Assembly (NCBI GenBank): GCA_023265395.1
Contig: JAHFTX010000003.1
Coordinates: forward strand, 1-64,000
DNA: 64,000 nt
Reading direction: 5' to 3'
DNA from: Thermoplasmata archaeon
GTDB taxonomy: Archaea > Thermoplasmatota > DTKX01 > JAHFTX01
This document shows, in pieces, positions 1 to 9,905 of this stretch. Position 1 is the stretch's first letter. Every line of letters begins with the position of its first letter. The translations under genes and the position numbers were made by a program. The notes beneath the pieces were generated by a model that saw nothing but the letters and a program-made list of their open reading frames with translations, did no database searches and was not told where the DNA came from.

Positions 1-3000
1 GCCCACCGGCTGCCCGCTGAGGGCATCGCTGATGGTCACACTCACGCCCGGCAGCGGGTCCCAGACGTCATCGTAGGCGTCCACCTGGATGAGGAACTCG
101 ATGCGGATGAGGCTGGTGTCATAGGCGACGGCCCGGTCACGGTCGAAGTCGGACCCGCGCACCGTGACGTCGGCATCATCGCGCGCGACGATCTGGTCTC
201 CTTCGATGTCGTAGAGGGAGAGTCCGGTGAAGGTCAGCGTGACCCCCTCGACGACGATGCCGCCCTCGCTGCGGGTGAAGGTGCTGTCGGTGAGGGTGAC
301 CTCCTCGCTCTGGATGAGCATCCCCCCCTCGAGGGCACGTCCCGAGGAGCTGAGCGCACCGAGGTCCTCGAAGTAGCTGTCCACGGCGCTCAGGCTGCCG
401 CCCGCCGCGACCGTCAGTTGGTAGGTGAAGCCGTTGCTGCTGCGGAGGGTGACGTCATCGAAGGTGGCCGACCCGTTGGCGCCGATCAGGACCCCCAGGC
501 CGTCATTGGCCAAGGGCTTGAGTCCCATGGTGCTGTGCTCGATGCTCAACGGACCATCGATGGTGACGTCGGCCGAGAACTCGACGTAGTTCCCCGAGAC
601 CGTCGCACCGTTGAGGACCTGCCAGAAGACGAAGGTGCCCCAGCCGACATAGATCGCGTCCCCGTCGTTGTCGACGTAGGTGCCGTCGATGATCGTGACC
701 AACCCAGAGTAGATCCTGATCCCTTGGGTGTTGCCGATGATCTGATTGTCGGACATCGTGCCGATCAGGTCTGACGCATCCATCGCCACGCCGCAGGCGC
801 GGATGGAGTTGCCATCGACCGCACCGACCATGCCATAGAGGGCGATGCCCCGGCCCGAGGAGGCGATGTCGTTGTCGGCGATCCGGCCGGAGATGTCCTC
901 GACATCGAGGGCGTCACCTTGGATGGTGCGCAGCGTGTTGCCCTCGATGCGCGCGGTGGTGGCGTCCGAGATGTCGATCCCCTCGTTGGCGAGGGTCACG
1001 AGGTTGCCTTCGACCGAGAGGTCCTGCACGTCCCACAGCCCCATGGCCTGGTTCACCAGGGAGATGTCGTTGCCCAGCACCTGAAGGCCGCCGGTCGTCC
1101 CACCGTAGACATCGATTCCAGTCTCGCCGCCGCGGATGACGTTGCCACTGATGAGGGTCGGAGCCCCCAGGGGCAGACCCTCGAGGTCGATGGCGGTCTC
1201 GTAGCTGTCGCTCAGGTCGTTGTCGGCGACGATGAAGCCGAAGCCCAGCGTGGCGTAGTCCCCCCCTTGGACCCCATAGAGATAGGCGTAGATCCCGCCA
1301 TCGCGGGCGCCGATGATGGAATTGCCCTGGATGTACCCGCCGCTCTGGTAGTAGTAGACCGCCACCGAATCCTCGCAGTTCGAGAAGGTGTTGTCCGAGG
1401 TGAGCACCTCGCGGCTGTAGGCGGCGTACAAGCACTCAGAGCCCACGCCATCGACGACGTTGTCGGTGACGGTGTAGTGGTGCGAACCCTCGTTGTAGAG
1501 GTAGATGCCCTCCTCGCCGGTCGCGGAGATAGTGTTGCCCACGATGTAGGTCCAGTCGTCGGTGTACGCGTACTCATCGTAGATCCCTGCCGCGCCAACG
1601 CCCGTGACCACGTTGTTGGAGATGGAGGTGGCCTCGCCCTCGTCGTAGTAGCGCCGGATACCCTGGCTACCAGCGACATCGACGGTGTTGTCGTCGATGC
1701 TCATGCCACCATAGGTGGTCTCGATGCCGTCCTGACCGTTGCCGCTGGCCTCGCTGGTGGTGATGGAACCGAAACCGTTCTGGACGTGGATGCCATCAGC
1801 GCCGTTGTCGTTGGCAACCGAGCCACTGATGAACGCGCTCCTCGGGGGGAGAGGGACAAACGCATCCTCGCAGCAGGTGGTCCCGTAGTTGATGTCGAGC
1901 CAGATCCCCGTCCAAGAGTTGTCAGAGGCGTCGGAGTCTGCGACCGCGATGCCAGAAGCGTCGCGGACGTGCAACCCATCCTGGCCGTTGCGGTCGAAGG
2001 TATCGTCAGAGAAGGAGAAGGTCCCACTGTATCCGTAGTACCCCCGCTCCCAGTAGAAGCCCGACTCTAGGTTGTCATCAAACGCGCTGCCGGTGACTTC
2101 TTGGACGAAGTCAGGGTCGATGGCCCCGCTATCGCTGTAGAAGCCATACCCGGCGTTGCGGGAGGCCGAGCTGTCGCTGATGGTCAGCTGCGCCGGCTGG
2201 CTCCACCCGCCGCCGCCTGAGGCGTAGAATCCCGTATAGCCGTTGTCGTCGAAGGTGGTGGCATCGACGACGAAGGTCATCTGTTCATTGTCGCTGGAAT
2301 AGAGGCCCGAACCGGCGTTGCGGTCCAGCTGCGAACCGCTGATGTCGACCTCGGCGTCCTGGTCGAGCTCGTCGACGTAGGCGCCATCATTGCCGTTGTC
2401 GTTGAACTGCGCGTCGATGATCGTCAGTGGACCGTCGAGTTCGCCATTCTCCAGCTCCAGGCCATAGCCGTCATTGCGGTTGAGCGTGCTGCCGTCGATG
2501 GTGATGGCGATGGTCGAGTAGTAGGCGCGGATCTCCATCCCGTTGCCGGCGTTGTCGTCATAGTGCCCGTCCACGAACCGGATGATGCTCGGGTCCCAGT
2601 TGATCTCGAGGCGGAAGCCGTTGTCGATGTTGCGCTTGGCGTCGACGCCGTCGAGCAGGAGGTCCCATTCGTCCCCGGTGAACAACAGGCCGTTGTTGCT
2701 GTTGTCGTTGAAGCTCGAATCGGTGATGCTGCAGGGCTCATCGCTGCCAGGGCCATACCCCGAGTTCATGCCGTGCCAACCGTTGTTGTCGAAGTTTGAG
2801 TTGTCGATGGTGAAGACCGATCCGCCATTGAGTTCCAACCCGTCACCGCTGTTGCCCGACAGCGACGAATCGGTGATCGTCGCTGTGTTGCCATTGCTGG
2901 CCAGATAGACCCCGGCTCCGTCGAAGTTGCCGTCGACGCTGCTGCCGTCCATCGTCAGCACGGTGTCTCCGTCCCAGATGTTCTGGATCCCCGCGCCGTT

Positions 3001-5109
3001 GTTGTCGAAGTGGGAGTTGGTGATGTCGTAGGTGTTCCCCCGGCCGTGGAGGTAGAGGCCGACGCCACCGTTGTCGCTGATGGTGCTGTCGACGATGGTG
3101 ATGTCGTTGTCCGCCGAGGAGCCGCTGAAGCCGTAGAGGACACCTTGGCCGCCACTGCCCGAGATCGTCGACCCGTCGAGGGTGAGGCTCCCGGCAGAGT
3201 TGCCCGAGCCGTCGATGGTGATCGCGGTGTTGGCGGTGTTGGTGATCTGCGTGTCGGTGAGGCCGATCTGCACCCCGGGTCCGAAGGTCCAGGTCGTGAT
3301 CCCGTCAGTGTCGCCGTCGAAGGTGAAGTCGGTCAGGTCGAGGTCGACCTCGCTGCCCGAAGCGCGCAGACCGGTGTCCTCGTCGGAGAGGCTGCTGCCG
3401 CTGCCCGAGAGGAACGCGACCGAACCGCTGTAGATCCCCGACCCGTCGTTGCCGTCGGCAGAGCTGTCGTCGAAGGTGAGGTTGAGCCACCACCCGGCGT
3501 CGATCCCGTTCCCGCTGTTGCCGTCGATGGTCGTATCGCTGATGCTCCCACTGACCGCGTTGGCATAGATCCCGCGGCCATCGTTGCCCGAGATGTTGGT
3601 GTCGACGACCGTGAGCTTGAGATCCAGGCTGACGTAGATGCCGTCGCCGTTGTTGCCACTGACGCTGCTGGGGTCAAGGCCGAGCGTCAGCGAACCGCTG
3701 GAGGCGATGCCACGACCACCGTTGGTGTCGATCGTCGAGTCGGTGATGGTCAGCCAAGACTCCTGTTCGAAGTAGATCCCGTTGCTGAGAATATTGTCGC
3801 TGATCGAGGTCGAGTCGATCGTCGACGTGGTGGGGGCGGTGAGGTAGACATCGCTGTACAATCCGGTATAGGTGTTGTCACCCAGGTCGCTGTCGACGAT
3901 GGCGAAGGTCAGATCCGTCCCTTCGATCCGCACCCCCTCGTAGTTATCGACGAGGTCGCTGTTGATGATCGCGACCGTGCCATCGCTGCCGATAAAGTAG
4001 AGTCCGCGGCCGCCAAACCCGCTGACGTCGGTGTTGATGACCCGGCCATCCCAATCGTCGCGGGAGACGTAGATGCCGTGGCCGCTGCCAGGGTTGGAGG
4101 GGCCGACGAGGGTGTTGTCGCTCAGCTCGTCCTGCCCGGGGGTGAGGCGGTCGCCCCACAGCCCGACGCCACCGCTGTTGGCACCGGCGGCCAGGGTGTT
4201 GTTGCGGAAGATCAGGTCGTAGGTCCCTTGGAAGCCAAACCCAAGGGCGCTGAGGTAATCGTCGACGGTGTTGCCTTCGACGGTGAACGTCGCACCGGCG
4301 GCCTGCAAGGAGATGCCATCAGCCATGAGGGTGCCCTCGATGAGGTTGTCAGAGACCGTCGCATTCCCGACGATGTCGGCGACGGAGATGATGGAGGCGC
4401 CGTTGGTGAAGGTATTGCCGGTGAAGGTCGGTGAGTCGACATCATTGCCGGTGATGACGGCCGTGGGGAAGCCGGGTACCTGGGTGAAGGTGGTATCGGT
4501 GATGCTCAGGGTTCCAGCACCCATGGATTGGAAGGAGACCATGTAGAGGGACTGGGTCCCCCCGCTCAGGTCGCTGTCGCTGATGTCGAGCGATCCGCCG
4601 GTCTGGGACACGAAGCCCGTGTCGGTCGGGTCGACCAGTGCATTGGTGATGGAGGTGTCGCCCTGGGAGATGATGGCGGGGCCGCTGAAGCCATCGCCCC
4701 CAAAGCCGTTGATGTGCGTACCATCGAGGGAGAGGCTCCCCCCCGGTTGGACGATGACCAGACCATCCTGGCCGGTCATGCTGGTCAGGTCGTTGTCGAT
4801 GGCGAACAGGCTCCCGCCAGATTGGACCCGGATCAGGGACGTGCCGTACCCGCTGCTGGGGTTGACGGTGACGTCGGCGTTGTCGAGGGCGAGGCTGCCC
4901 GTGGCGGTGATGACCAGCGATGAGTCGGGCGCCAAGACGAGCTGGCAGTCGCTCCAGAAGACGTTCGCACCGATGACTTCGTCACCGGCGACGTACCCAG
5001 GGTCGCAGGGCGGGGGAGGGGCGGCCACGCTGCTGGTGCTGGTCGCGACGAGGGCCAGCAGGAGCAATCCAAGGCCCGCGAATGTCAGATAGGTCATGCG
5101 CTGATTCAT
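1..5109 (-). CDS. Giant secreted right-handed parallel beta-helix protein (3' end outside the window)
   Basis: An open frame of about 1700 codons runs from an ATG at 5109 off the left edge, so the C-terminus is missing. The protein starts MNQRMTYLTF, has a hydrophobic signal-peptide core ending near an Ala-rich site, then consists almost entirely of short beta-strand repeats of roughly 20-26 residues. The repeats carry recurrent Asp-Ser/Asn-x-Phe-Asp-Asn-Asn-Gly-x-Gly motifs (for example DNNGWHGM, DDNGYTGFYA). That pattern is typical of right-handed parallel beta-helix (NosD/pectate-lyase-like) surface proteins. No catalytic residues could be assigned. An alternative ATG in frame lies at 5097. 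A TATA-like element (TTTTATAG, minus strand) at 5142-5149 would place transcription start about 9-10 nt before the ATG. The role is probably adhesion, glycan binding or cell-surface coating. The export and fold calls are firm; function is unknown. Confidence 0.85.
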   Translation of the reverse strand, partial: MNQRMTYLTFAGLGLLLLALVATSTSSVAAPPPPCDPGYVAGDEVIGANVFWSDCQLVLAPDSSLVITATGSLALDNADVTVNPSSGYGTSLIRVQSGGSLFAIDNDLTSMTGQDGLVIVQPGGSLSLDGTHINGFGGDGFSGPAIISQGDTSITNALVDPTDTGFVSQTGGSLDISDSDLSGGTQSLYMVSFQSMGAGTLSITDTTFTQVPGFPTAVITGNDVDSPTFTGNTFTNGASIISVADIVGNATVSDNLIEGTLMADGISLQAAGATFTVEGNTVDDYLSALGFGFQGTYDLIFRNNTLAAGANSGGVGLWGDRLTPGQDELSDNTLVGPSNPGSGHGIYVSRDDWDGRVINTDVSGFGGRGLYFIGSDGTVAIINSDLVDNYEGVRIEGTDLTFAIVDSDLGDNTYTGLYSDVYLTAPTTSTIDSTSISDNILSNGIYFEQESWLTITDSTIDTNGGRGIASSGSLTLGLDPSSVSGNNGDGIYVSLDLKLTVVDTNISGNDGRGIYANAVSGSISDTTIDGNSGNGIDAGWWLNLTFDDSSADGNDGSGIYSGSVAFLSGSGSSLSDEDTGLRASGSEVDLDLTDFTFDGDTDGITTWTFGPGVQIGLTDTQITNTANTAITIDGSGNSAGSLTLDGSTISGSGGQGVLYGFSGSSADNDITIVDSTISDNGGVGLYLHGRGNTYDITNSHFDNNGAGIQNIWDGDTVLTMDGSSVDGNFDGAGVYLASNGNTATITDSSLSGNSGDGLELNGGSVFTIDNSNFDNNGWHGMNSGYGPGSDEPCSITDSSFNDNSNNGLLFTGDEWDLLLDGVDAKRNIDNGFRLEINWDPSIIRFVDGHYDDNAGNGMEIRAYYSTIAITIDGSTLNRNDGYGLELENGELDGPLTIIDAQFNDNGNDGAYVDELDQDAEVDISGSQLDRNAGSGLYSSDNEQMTFVVDATTFDDNGYTGFYASGGGGWSQPAQLTISDSSASRNAGYGFYSDSGAIDPDFVQEVTGSAFDDNLESGFYWERGYYGYSGTFSFSDDTFDRNGQDGLHVRDASGIAVADSDASDNSWTGIWLDINYGTTCCEDAFVPLPPRSAFISGSVANDNGADGIHVQNGFGSITTSEASGNGQDGIETTYGGMSIDDNTVDVAGSQGIRRYYDEGEATSISNNVVTGVGAAGIYDEYAYTDDWTYIVGNTISATGEEGIYLYNEGSHHYTVTDNVVDGVGSECLYAAYSREVLTSDNTFSNCEDSVAVYYYQSGGYIQGNSIIGARDGGIYAYLYGVQGGDYATLGFGFIVADNDLSDSYETAIDLEGLPLGAPTLISGNVIRGGETGIDVYGGTTGGLQVLGNDISLVNQAMGLWDVQDLSVEGNLVTLANEGIDISDATTARIEGNTLRTIQGDALDVEDISGRIADNDIASSGRGIALYGMVGAVDGNSIRACGVAMDASDLIGTMSDNQIIGNTQGIRIYSGLVTIIDGTYVDNDGDAIYVGWGTFVFWQVLNGATVSGNYVEFSADVTIDGPLSIEHSTMGLKPLANDGLGVLIGANGSATFDDVTLRSSNGFTYQLTVAAGGSLSAVDSYFEDLGALSSSGRALEGGMLIQSEEVTLTDSTFTRSEGGIVVEGVTLTFTGLSLYDIEGDQIVARDDADVTVRGSDFDRDRAVAYDTSLIRIEFLIQVDAYDDVWDPLPGVSVTISDALSGQPVG

Positions 5110-5140
5110 CTGAATCACTGGGCCCGCCCACGAACCGACC

Positions 5141-5149
5141 CTATAAAAG
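5141..5149 (-). promoter_or_regulatory. TATA/A-box promoter of the beta-helix gene
   Basis: The minus strand reads TTTTATAG here, about 35 nt before the ATG at 5109. Archaeal transcription starts about 25 nt downstream of the box centre, giving a very short leader. The same AT-rich block could serve the divergent plus-strand gene, with a leader of about 120 nt. Confidence 0.5.
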
Positions 5150-5292
5150 CGCTCCTCTTGCAACCGTTGAGGAGTGCCAGCCGCGGGCGACCACGTCCAT
5201 GTCCTTGTTCGTCTAGAGACCGAGGCCTGCACCGCCCTCGCAGGTCGTGGGGGACCACAACCCTCTTGGCACCACCCAGCGTCGGCCCGACG

Positions 5293-8200
5293 ATGAGCCT
5301 GCGCCCCCCGCGCCGACGCAGCGCGCTGTTGGTGGCGGGCGTGCTCCTGTTCCTGCCGATGCTGGGCCCTGCTGCCGGCTCCGATTGGGGGCACTTTGGC
5401 GATGGCACCGCGACCGTGCAGGTGGTCGTGACCACCACGGTGGCACCCAACACCACAACCACGCTGGCCGTGCCCTCCAACAGCCACGTGCTAGGCGCGA
5501 CCCTCTCGGTGATGCCTCCGCCCCCTGGCGGGGGTGCCATCGCGGGCGGCGAGCTGACGATCGACCTGCTCGACGATGGCGCCGTCGACTGGTCGTTTGG
5601 GGGCAGCGGCTACGGGCGGCTGGGGAACCAGACCACCTTCGACGACGACGGCACCGAGGCGACGTTCTCGTTCGTGTCGGCTTCCGAGAGGGAGGCCGCC
5701 GTCCTCCTGCCGGCGGGCGCCCAGATCCTCGAGGCGAGCCTCGACATCAGCGGCACGTCGCAAGACCGATTCGTCGGAGAGCAGGACTTGGGGGCGGGTT
5801 CCGATTTCCTTGGGTATGACCTTGACGCGGTGGGTGACCTCAATGGCGATGGAGTCACCGATTACGCTGTGGGGGCCGTTGGGGACTATATCTTCTCCTC
5901 CGGGAACACCGGCAAGGTCAACGTCTACTTCGGTGGGGCTCCCTTCGAGCTCGACGCCGACCTTGTGCTCACCGACGGGATCGTCGACGGCCTCTTTGGC
6001 AACCACCTCGCCGGGGCCGGTGACGTCAACAACGACGACTTCGACGATCTGCTCGTCGCTGATACCTACGCCGACAACGGTTCCTTTACTCGGGCGGGTG
6101 CCGTGCGGCTCTACCTCGGGGGCAACCCCATGGACGCCATCGCCGACGCCATCTACACCGGTGATGCAGACTGGGAGTACCTTGGCCGCGGCCTCGATGG
6201 GGTAGGAGACGTCAACGGCGATGGCTTTGACGACTTCGTGATCGGCGGCCCCGAGTGGGAGACCTATGACCCGGGCCTGATCAACCCCGGGGGTGCCTTC
6301 CTCTGCCTTGGCGGGGCCTCGACCTACGATGACATCGACAAGGTGTTCACAAACCTCGAAGACTGGAGCGACTATGGGAGTGCGGTGCGTGGGCTGGGGG
6401 ACCTCAACAGCGACAACTTCGACGACTTCGCGATCGGTGCGCCCGAGAGTTCCGAAGGGGCCTCCAGTGGGGGTGCCGTCTACGTCTACCATGGTGGCGC
6501 CTCCATCGACAACGTCAGCGACTTCCAGTACTACGGTGTCGCGGGCCAATACCTCGGATACCTGATCGAGCAGGTCGGCGACCTCAACGGCGATGGTGCA
6601 GAGGACGTGGCGATCGGTGCTTGGTATGACGCGAATGTCTACTTCGGTGGCCCCAACGCCGGGAACCAGTCGAACCTCACGGTCACCGAGAACGATCCTG
6701 GGGTCGCAAGTTATCCGACCGACATCGGTGGACTTGGCGACCTCGACGGCGACGGCTTCGACGAACTGGGCGTCTCCGATTGGACGTGGGGTGCCGGTGG
6801 GACGAACCAAGGACGGGTGTGGATCTACCGCGGCGATACCCTGATGGACGACGGGTCCGACTGGACCATCACCGGTGCGCAGGACGCGCGGGTGGGGACC
6901 GCCATCGATGGTGTCGGTGACCCCGATGGTGATGGTGTCGCCGACTTCTTGCACGGCGCAGTGGGCGATTCTGCCGGTGGCGTCAGTGCCGGATCGGTGA
7001 CGCTGCCCCATCTGGAACGCGGGGTCGCCTCTCCGACGCTCCGGATCGGCGACGGGACGACCGCTGCATGGAACTTCTCCGGACCTTTCGACGATTCCGT
7101 CACCGTCACTGACCTGAGCGCCGCGTTCCAGACCGCGTTGCAGACCACTCCCCCGACGACCGACGCTGCAGGCAACAGCATGACCTCGGTGCGCATGCGT
7201 GTCCAGACGAGTTCGGCCGGGAGCGTCACCCTCGGTGCGTTGCACCTCCGCTACGACGTGGCGCTGCCCATCGGCAACATCAGCGCGCCGATCAACGAAT
7301 TCCTCGCAAACTTCTCCTCCTCGGGCGGCATGGCGCAGGTGCCACTGAGCATCGCCATGGGCAAGCCCGGCACCATCCAGCTGAGTGGCCTGCACATCTA
7401 CACGGACGAACCACCGTCGGTCATCGCGTGGCCTGACCCGACCTTGGATGAGGATTCGATGGTCCCCGCGCTGGTCGACCTCTGGCAGGTCGTCGCCGAC
7501 GACCGTGACCTCAAGGAGGATCTCACCTTCGACGTGCTCATCGACACCAACGGCACCCACGTCGACGTCGAAGTGCGCGATGACCGTTGGCTCGACGTCG
7601 ATGCTGCCTCGCCCGTGGGCTCGCACAACTGGACGGGGACGGTCCAGGTTCGCTTGCGCATGACGGACACGGGGGGGCTCTCCAACCTCTCGGCTCCGCT
7701 CATGATCTCCGTCCTGGCCCAGCCAGACGCCCCAGAGATCACTTCGACGCCACCCACGGCCGCTCGCGAAGGGGCGATGTTCACCTACCCCGTCCTGGCC
7801 CTCGACGGTGACCTCGATTCGCTGACCTTCCACCTGCAGGATGCGCCGAGCAGGATGCGGATCGACGGTGCGACGGGCCTGATCACCTGGGTGCCTACCG
7901 TCGAGGACCTGGGCCACCGGAGTGCGACGATCGTCGTGAGCGATGGCAGCCTCGAGGACACCCAATCGATGGAGCTCGACGTCACACCCCGCGTGACGGG
8001 GCTCAATCACCTGCCGCAGTTCTCCAGCATCCCGCCACCGTTGGCGGTCGTCGGTGTCACCTATCGTTACGACGCCAACGCCACCGACCCCGACAGCTCA
8101 CAGTTCCTGGCCTTCACCCTCAGCGATGCGCCGCAGGGGATGACCATCGACCCTCTGACCGGCCTGGTGCTCTGGCTCCCGGGCATCGGAGACGTCGGCA

Positions 8201-9543
8201 CGCACCCGGTTCAGATCAACGCCTCCGATGGCGTCGACCGTTCCTTCCAGGGTCTCACCTTGACGGTCACCGACATCGGCGCCAACTCCATCCCTTCCCT
8301 CGTCGACGACCTTCCCGAGCAGATCCCCGCGACGGTGACCTTCCGCCACCAGCTGCACGCCGAGGATGCTGATGGCGACCCGATCACCTTCCGCCTGGTC
8401 CGTGGCCCGCTCGGTCTGACGCTGCCCAGTTCCGGTCTGTTGGAGTGGACCCCCGATGTCAGCCAGCTGGGCAACCACAACGTCAGCCTCACCTACAGCG
8501 ACGGCAAGGCGACCCAGACCGGTCGGTTGGAGGTGGTCGTCGGGTTCCCGCCCCCGCCCAACGTCCGCCCCTCCTTCGGCTCCGTGCCGTCGAGCACGAC
8601 GGTGCGCGTCGGGTCGACCTGGAGCTACGACATCACCGTGCTCGACGATGACATCGGTGACACCCTCTCGCTTGTCGTGCATGCTGGCCCGGTGGCGGTG
8701 CAGCTGCAGATGAGCGGCGCGCGCACCTGGCACGCCAGCTGGACCCCGACCACAGCGGACATCGGGACGGTCGTCGTCGTCCTCGAGGTCAGCGACGGCA
8801 ATGCGACCGCCAACCAGACCCTGACGATCGATGTGCTGCCTGCGGCACAGCGGAGCGATCCTGAGGGTGCATGGTTCAAGGGGATGGCGCTCCCGCTGGC
8901 CGTGTTGCTCGCCCTCGCCGCGGTGGGGGGGTTCATCCTGCTCAGCCGTTCCCGTCGACGCCCATCTCCCCCTGACGACCCTGAGGATGAGGAGGACCGT
9001 GGCGAGGACGAGGAGGGCTCGGTGCGCGGGGGAGCAGCTGCTGGTGCTGTTGGCGCATCGAGGGCCAAGAAGGGGAGCCGACCGTCGGCGGCTCCGGTGA
9101 AGGAAACAGAGGATGCCCTGCGGATCGACGAGGTGTTCCTCATCTACAACGACGGACGGTTGATCTACCACGACACGCGCCGTCTGCGGCCCGATGCCGA
9201 CAGCGTCACCATCAGCAGCATGCTCACGGCCCTGCAGGACTTCATCCGCACGAGCATGCCCGAGGGGGACACCGAGAGCGTCCAAGAGGTGACCTTTGGG
9301 AAGAAGCGCATCCTGCTTCGTCATGGCAAGGTCACCTACCTCTGCGCCGTCGTCGGAGGTAGCGGGACCGAGGAGTTTGGGACCCTCATGGGCGAGACCG
9401 TCACCCGCATCGAGGAGGAGTTCCGCGAACAGCTCGAGAAGTGGGATGGCAACGTCACCCACATGCGCTCCGTCCGATTGATCATGGCCGACCTGCTCAG
9501 CGAGCGGGGTCCACCAGACCAACGTTCGAACGGCAAGCCTTAA
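5293..9543 (+). CDS. Integrin-like receptor: FG-GAP propeller, cadherin-like domains, TM, longin/roadblock-like tail
   Basis: 1416 aa from the ATG at 5293, chosen because it begins a clean signal peptide (MSLRPPRRRS plus a hydrophobic stretch to about residue 29). The frame is open further upstream only through non-ATG codons. Residues ~180-600 hold seven FG-GAP/Ca-binding repeats (DLNGDGVTD, DVNGDGFDD, DLDGDGFDE and similar), the number expected for a seven-bladed integrin-alpha-type propeller. Residues ~840-1190 hold four cadherin-like/Ig repeats, each ending in a VSDG-like strand. One membrane span lies at ~1197-1218, followed by a charged linker. The last ~125 residues (DEVFLIYNDGRLIYHDTRR onward) form an alpha/beta domain resembling longin/roadblock-like modules seen in archaeal signalling proteins. 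Topology is therefore outside-in. Function is inferred: adhesion or sensing coupled to a cytosolic GTPase-regulator-like fold. The tail assignment is tentative. Confidence 0.85.
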   Translation: MSLRPPRRRSALLVAGVLLFLPMLGPAAGSDWGHFGDGTATVQVVVTTTVAPNTTTTLAVPSNSHVLGATLSVMPPPPGGGAIAGGELTIDLLDDGAVDWSFGGSGYGRLGNQTTFDDDGTEATFSFVSASEREAAVLLPAGAQILEASLDISGTSQDRFVGEQDLGAGSDFLGYDLDAVGDLNGDGVTDYAVGAVGDYIFSSGNTGKVNVYFGGAPFELDADLVLTDGIVDGLFGNHLAGAGDVNNDDFDDLLVADTYADNGSFTRAGAVRLYLGGNPMDAIADAIYTGDADWEYLGRGLDGVGDVNGDGFDDFVIGGPEWETYDPGLINPGGAFLCLGGASTYDDIDKVFTNLEDWSDYGSAVRGLGDLNSDNFDDFAIGAPESSEGASSGGAVYVYHGGASIDNVSDFQYYGVAGQYLGYLIEQVGDLNGDGAEDVAIGAWYDANVYFGGPNAGNQSNLTVTENDPGVASYPTDIGGLGDLDGDGFDELGVSDWTWGAGGTNQGRVWIYRGDTLMDDGSDWTITGAQDARVGTAIDGVGDPDGDGVADFLHGAVGDSAGGVSAGSVTLPHLERGVASPTLRIGDGTTAAWNFSGPFDDSVTVTDLSAAFQTALQTTPPTTDAAGNSMTSVRMRVQTSSAGSVTLGALHLRYDVALPIGNISAPINEFLANFSSSGGMAQVPLSIAMGKPGTIQLSGLHIYTDEPPSVIAWPDPTLDEDSMVPALVDLWQVVADDRDLKEDLTFDVLIDTNGTHVDVEVRDDRWLDVDAASPVGSHNWTGTVQVRLRMTDTGGLSNLSAPLMISVLAQPDAPEITSTPPTAAREGAMFTYPVLALDGDLDSLTFHLQDAPSRMRIDGATGLITWVPTVEDLGHRSATIVVSDGSLEDTQSMELDVTPRVTGLNHLPQFSSIPPPLAVVGVTYRYDANATDPDSSQFLAFTLSDAPQGMTIDPLTGLVLWLPGIGDVGTHPVQINASDGVDRSFQGLTLTVTDIGANSIPSLVDDLPEQIPATVTFRHQLHAEDADGDPITFRLVRGPLGLTLPSSGLLEWTPDVSQLGNHNVSLTYSDGKATQTGRLEVVVGFPPPPNVRPSFGSVPSSTTVRVGSTWSYDITVLDDDIGDTLSLVVHAGPVAVQLQMSGARTWHASWTPTTADIGTVVVVLEVSDGNATANQTLTIDVLPAAQRSDPEGAWFKGMALPLAVLLALAAVGGFILLSRSRRRPSPPDDPEDEEDRGEDEEGSVRGGAAAGAVGASRAKKGSRPSAAPVKETEDALRIDEVFLIYNDGRLIYHDTRRLRPDADSVTISSMLTALQDFIRTSMPEGDTESVQEVTFGKKRILLRHGKVTYLCAVVGGSGTEEFGTLMGETVTRIEEEFREQLEKWDGNVTHMRSVRLIMADLLSERGPPDQRSNGKP

Positions 9544-9547
9544 ATAG
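9538..9547 (+). promoter_or_regulatory. A-box promoter CTTAAATAG
   Basis: CTTAAATAG overlaps the stop codon of the upstream receptor gene. The core TTAAATAG occurs again before the M6 protease gene and before gcvH on the opposite strand, so it looks like this organism's consensus A-box. Predicted transcription start is near 9570, about 340 nt before dnaG. Confidence 0.5.
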
Positions 9548-9553
9548 TCACGG

Positions 9554-9905
9554 CTGGACTGCTTGGGTCGACGGACCCGTCCAGGGCATCTGGACTTAGC
9601 CTGTCACCTCACCCTGCACCTGACGCTCACCGCGCCTGCGGCCCTGTGCCCGGCCAGAACGGCCGCGCCACCGCCCGTAGGCAGGAACGGCGCCCCGGCC
9701 GATGGCCGCGCGCTCGTGCGACGGCGGACGCTCCGCCAGCGGGCTCGAAGCCCCCTGGCCGCGCCGAGGCAGGGCGGGGCCGACCACAGGGTCGGCGCGT
9801 GACCGGGACGGGACCGATCGACCCGCAACAACCCCCCCCACCTGCCCACCAGACCCGCTGGGTCAGTGGGCACGGAACCGTGGGGTGACCGCGGGCAATG
9901 GAAGT
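9554..9905 (+). ncRNA. Possible structured non-coding RNA or long dnaG leader
   Basis: This is the only stretch above 300 nt without a gene. It follows a good A-box and is very GC-rich. Stems seen directly include 9554-9559 with 9579-9584 enclosing GGGTC/GACCC (9565-9569/9574-9578); 9651-9655 with 9661-9665; 9696-9700 with 9704-9708; 9723-9728 with 9732-9737; 9741-9745 with 9749-9753; 9780-9784 with 9791-9795; and a 12-bp composite hairpin 9843-9849/9866-9872 enclosing 9852-9856/9860-9864. Length (~330 nt) would suit RNase P RNA or SRP RNA. However, I could not find the conserved RNase P core (a GGAAAGTCC-like block and ACAGAA) or the SRP S-domain motif. It could instead be an untranslated leader of dnaG. 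Confidence 0.3.

Noticed and set aside
919-4434. Long plus-strand frames opposite the beta-helix gene
   Set aside because: Pro/Val/Asp/Gly-rich mirror translations of the real minus-strand repeats, with no fold or start signals; a known effect in high-GC DNA.
5170-5285. tRNA-like stretch with GTTCGTCTAGAG and a GTGCCA/TGGCAC inverted repeat
   Set aside because: No T-loop (GTTCRANYC), no plausible D/anticodon arms and no 7-bp acceptor stem; it is just a leader region.
5491-8010. 839-codon minus-strand frame opposite the FG-GAP receptor
   Set aside because: Shadow frame of a clear gene with signal peptide and repeats; no recognisable domain.
9680-9770. Multi-stem segment with a GGCTCGAAGCC hairpin resembling a tRNA T-arm
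   Set aside because: T-loop consensus TTC is missing and arm lengths do not fit a tRNA; kept only as part of a possible ncRNA.
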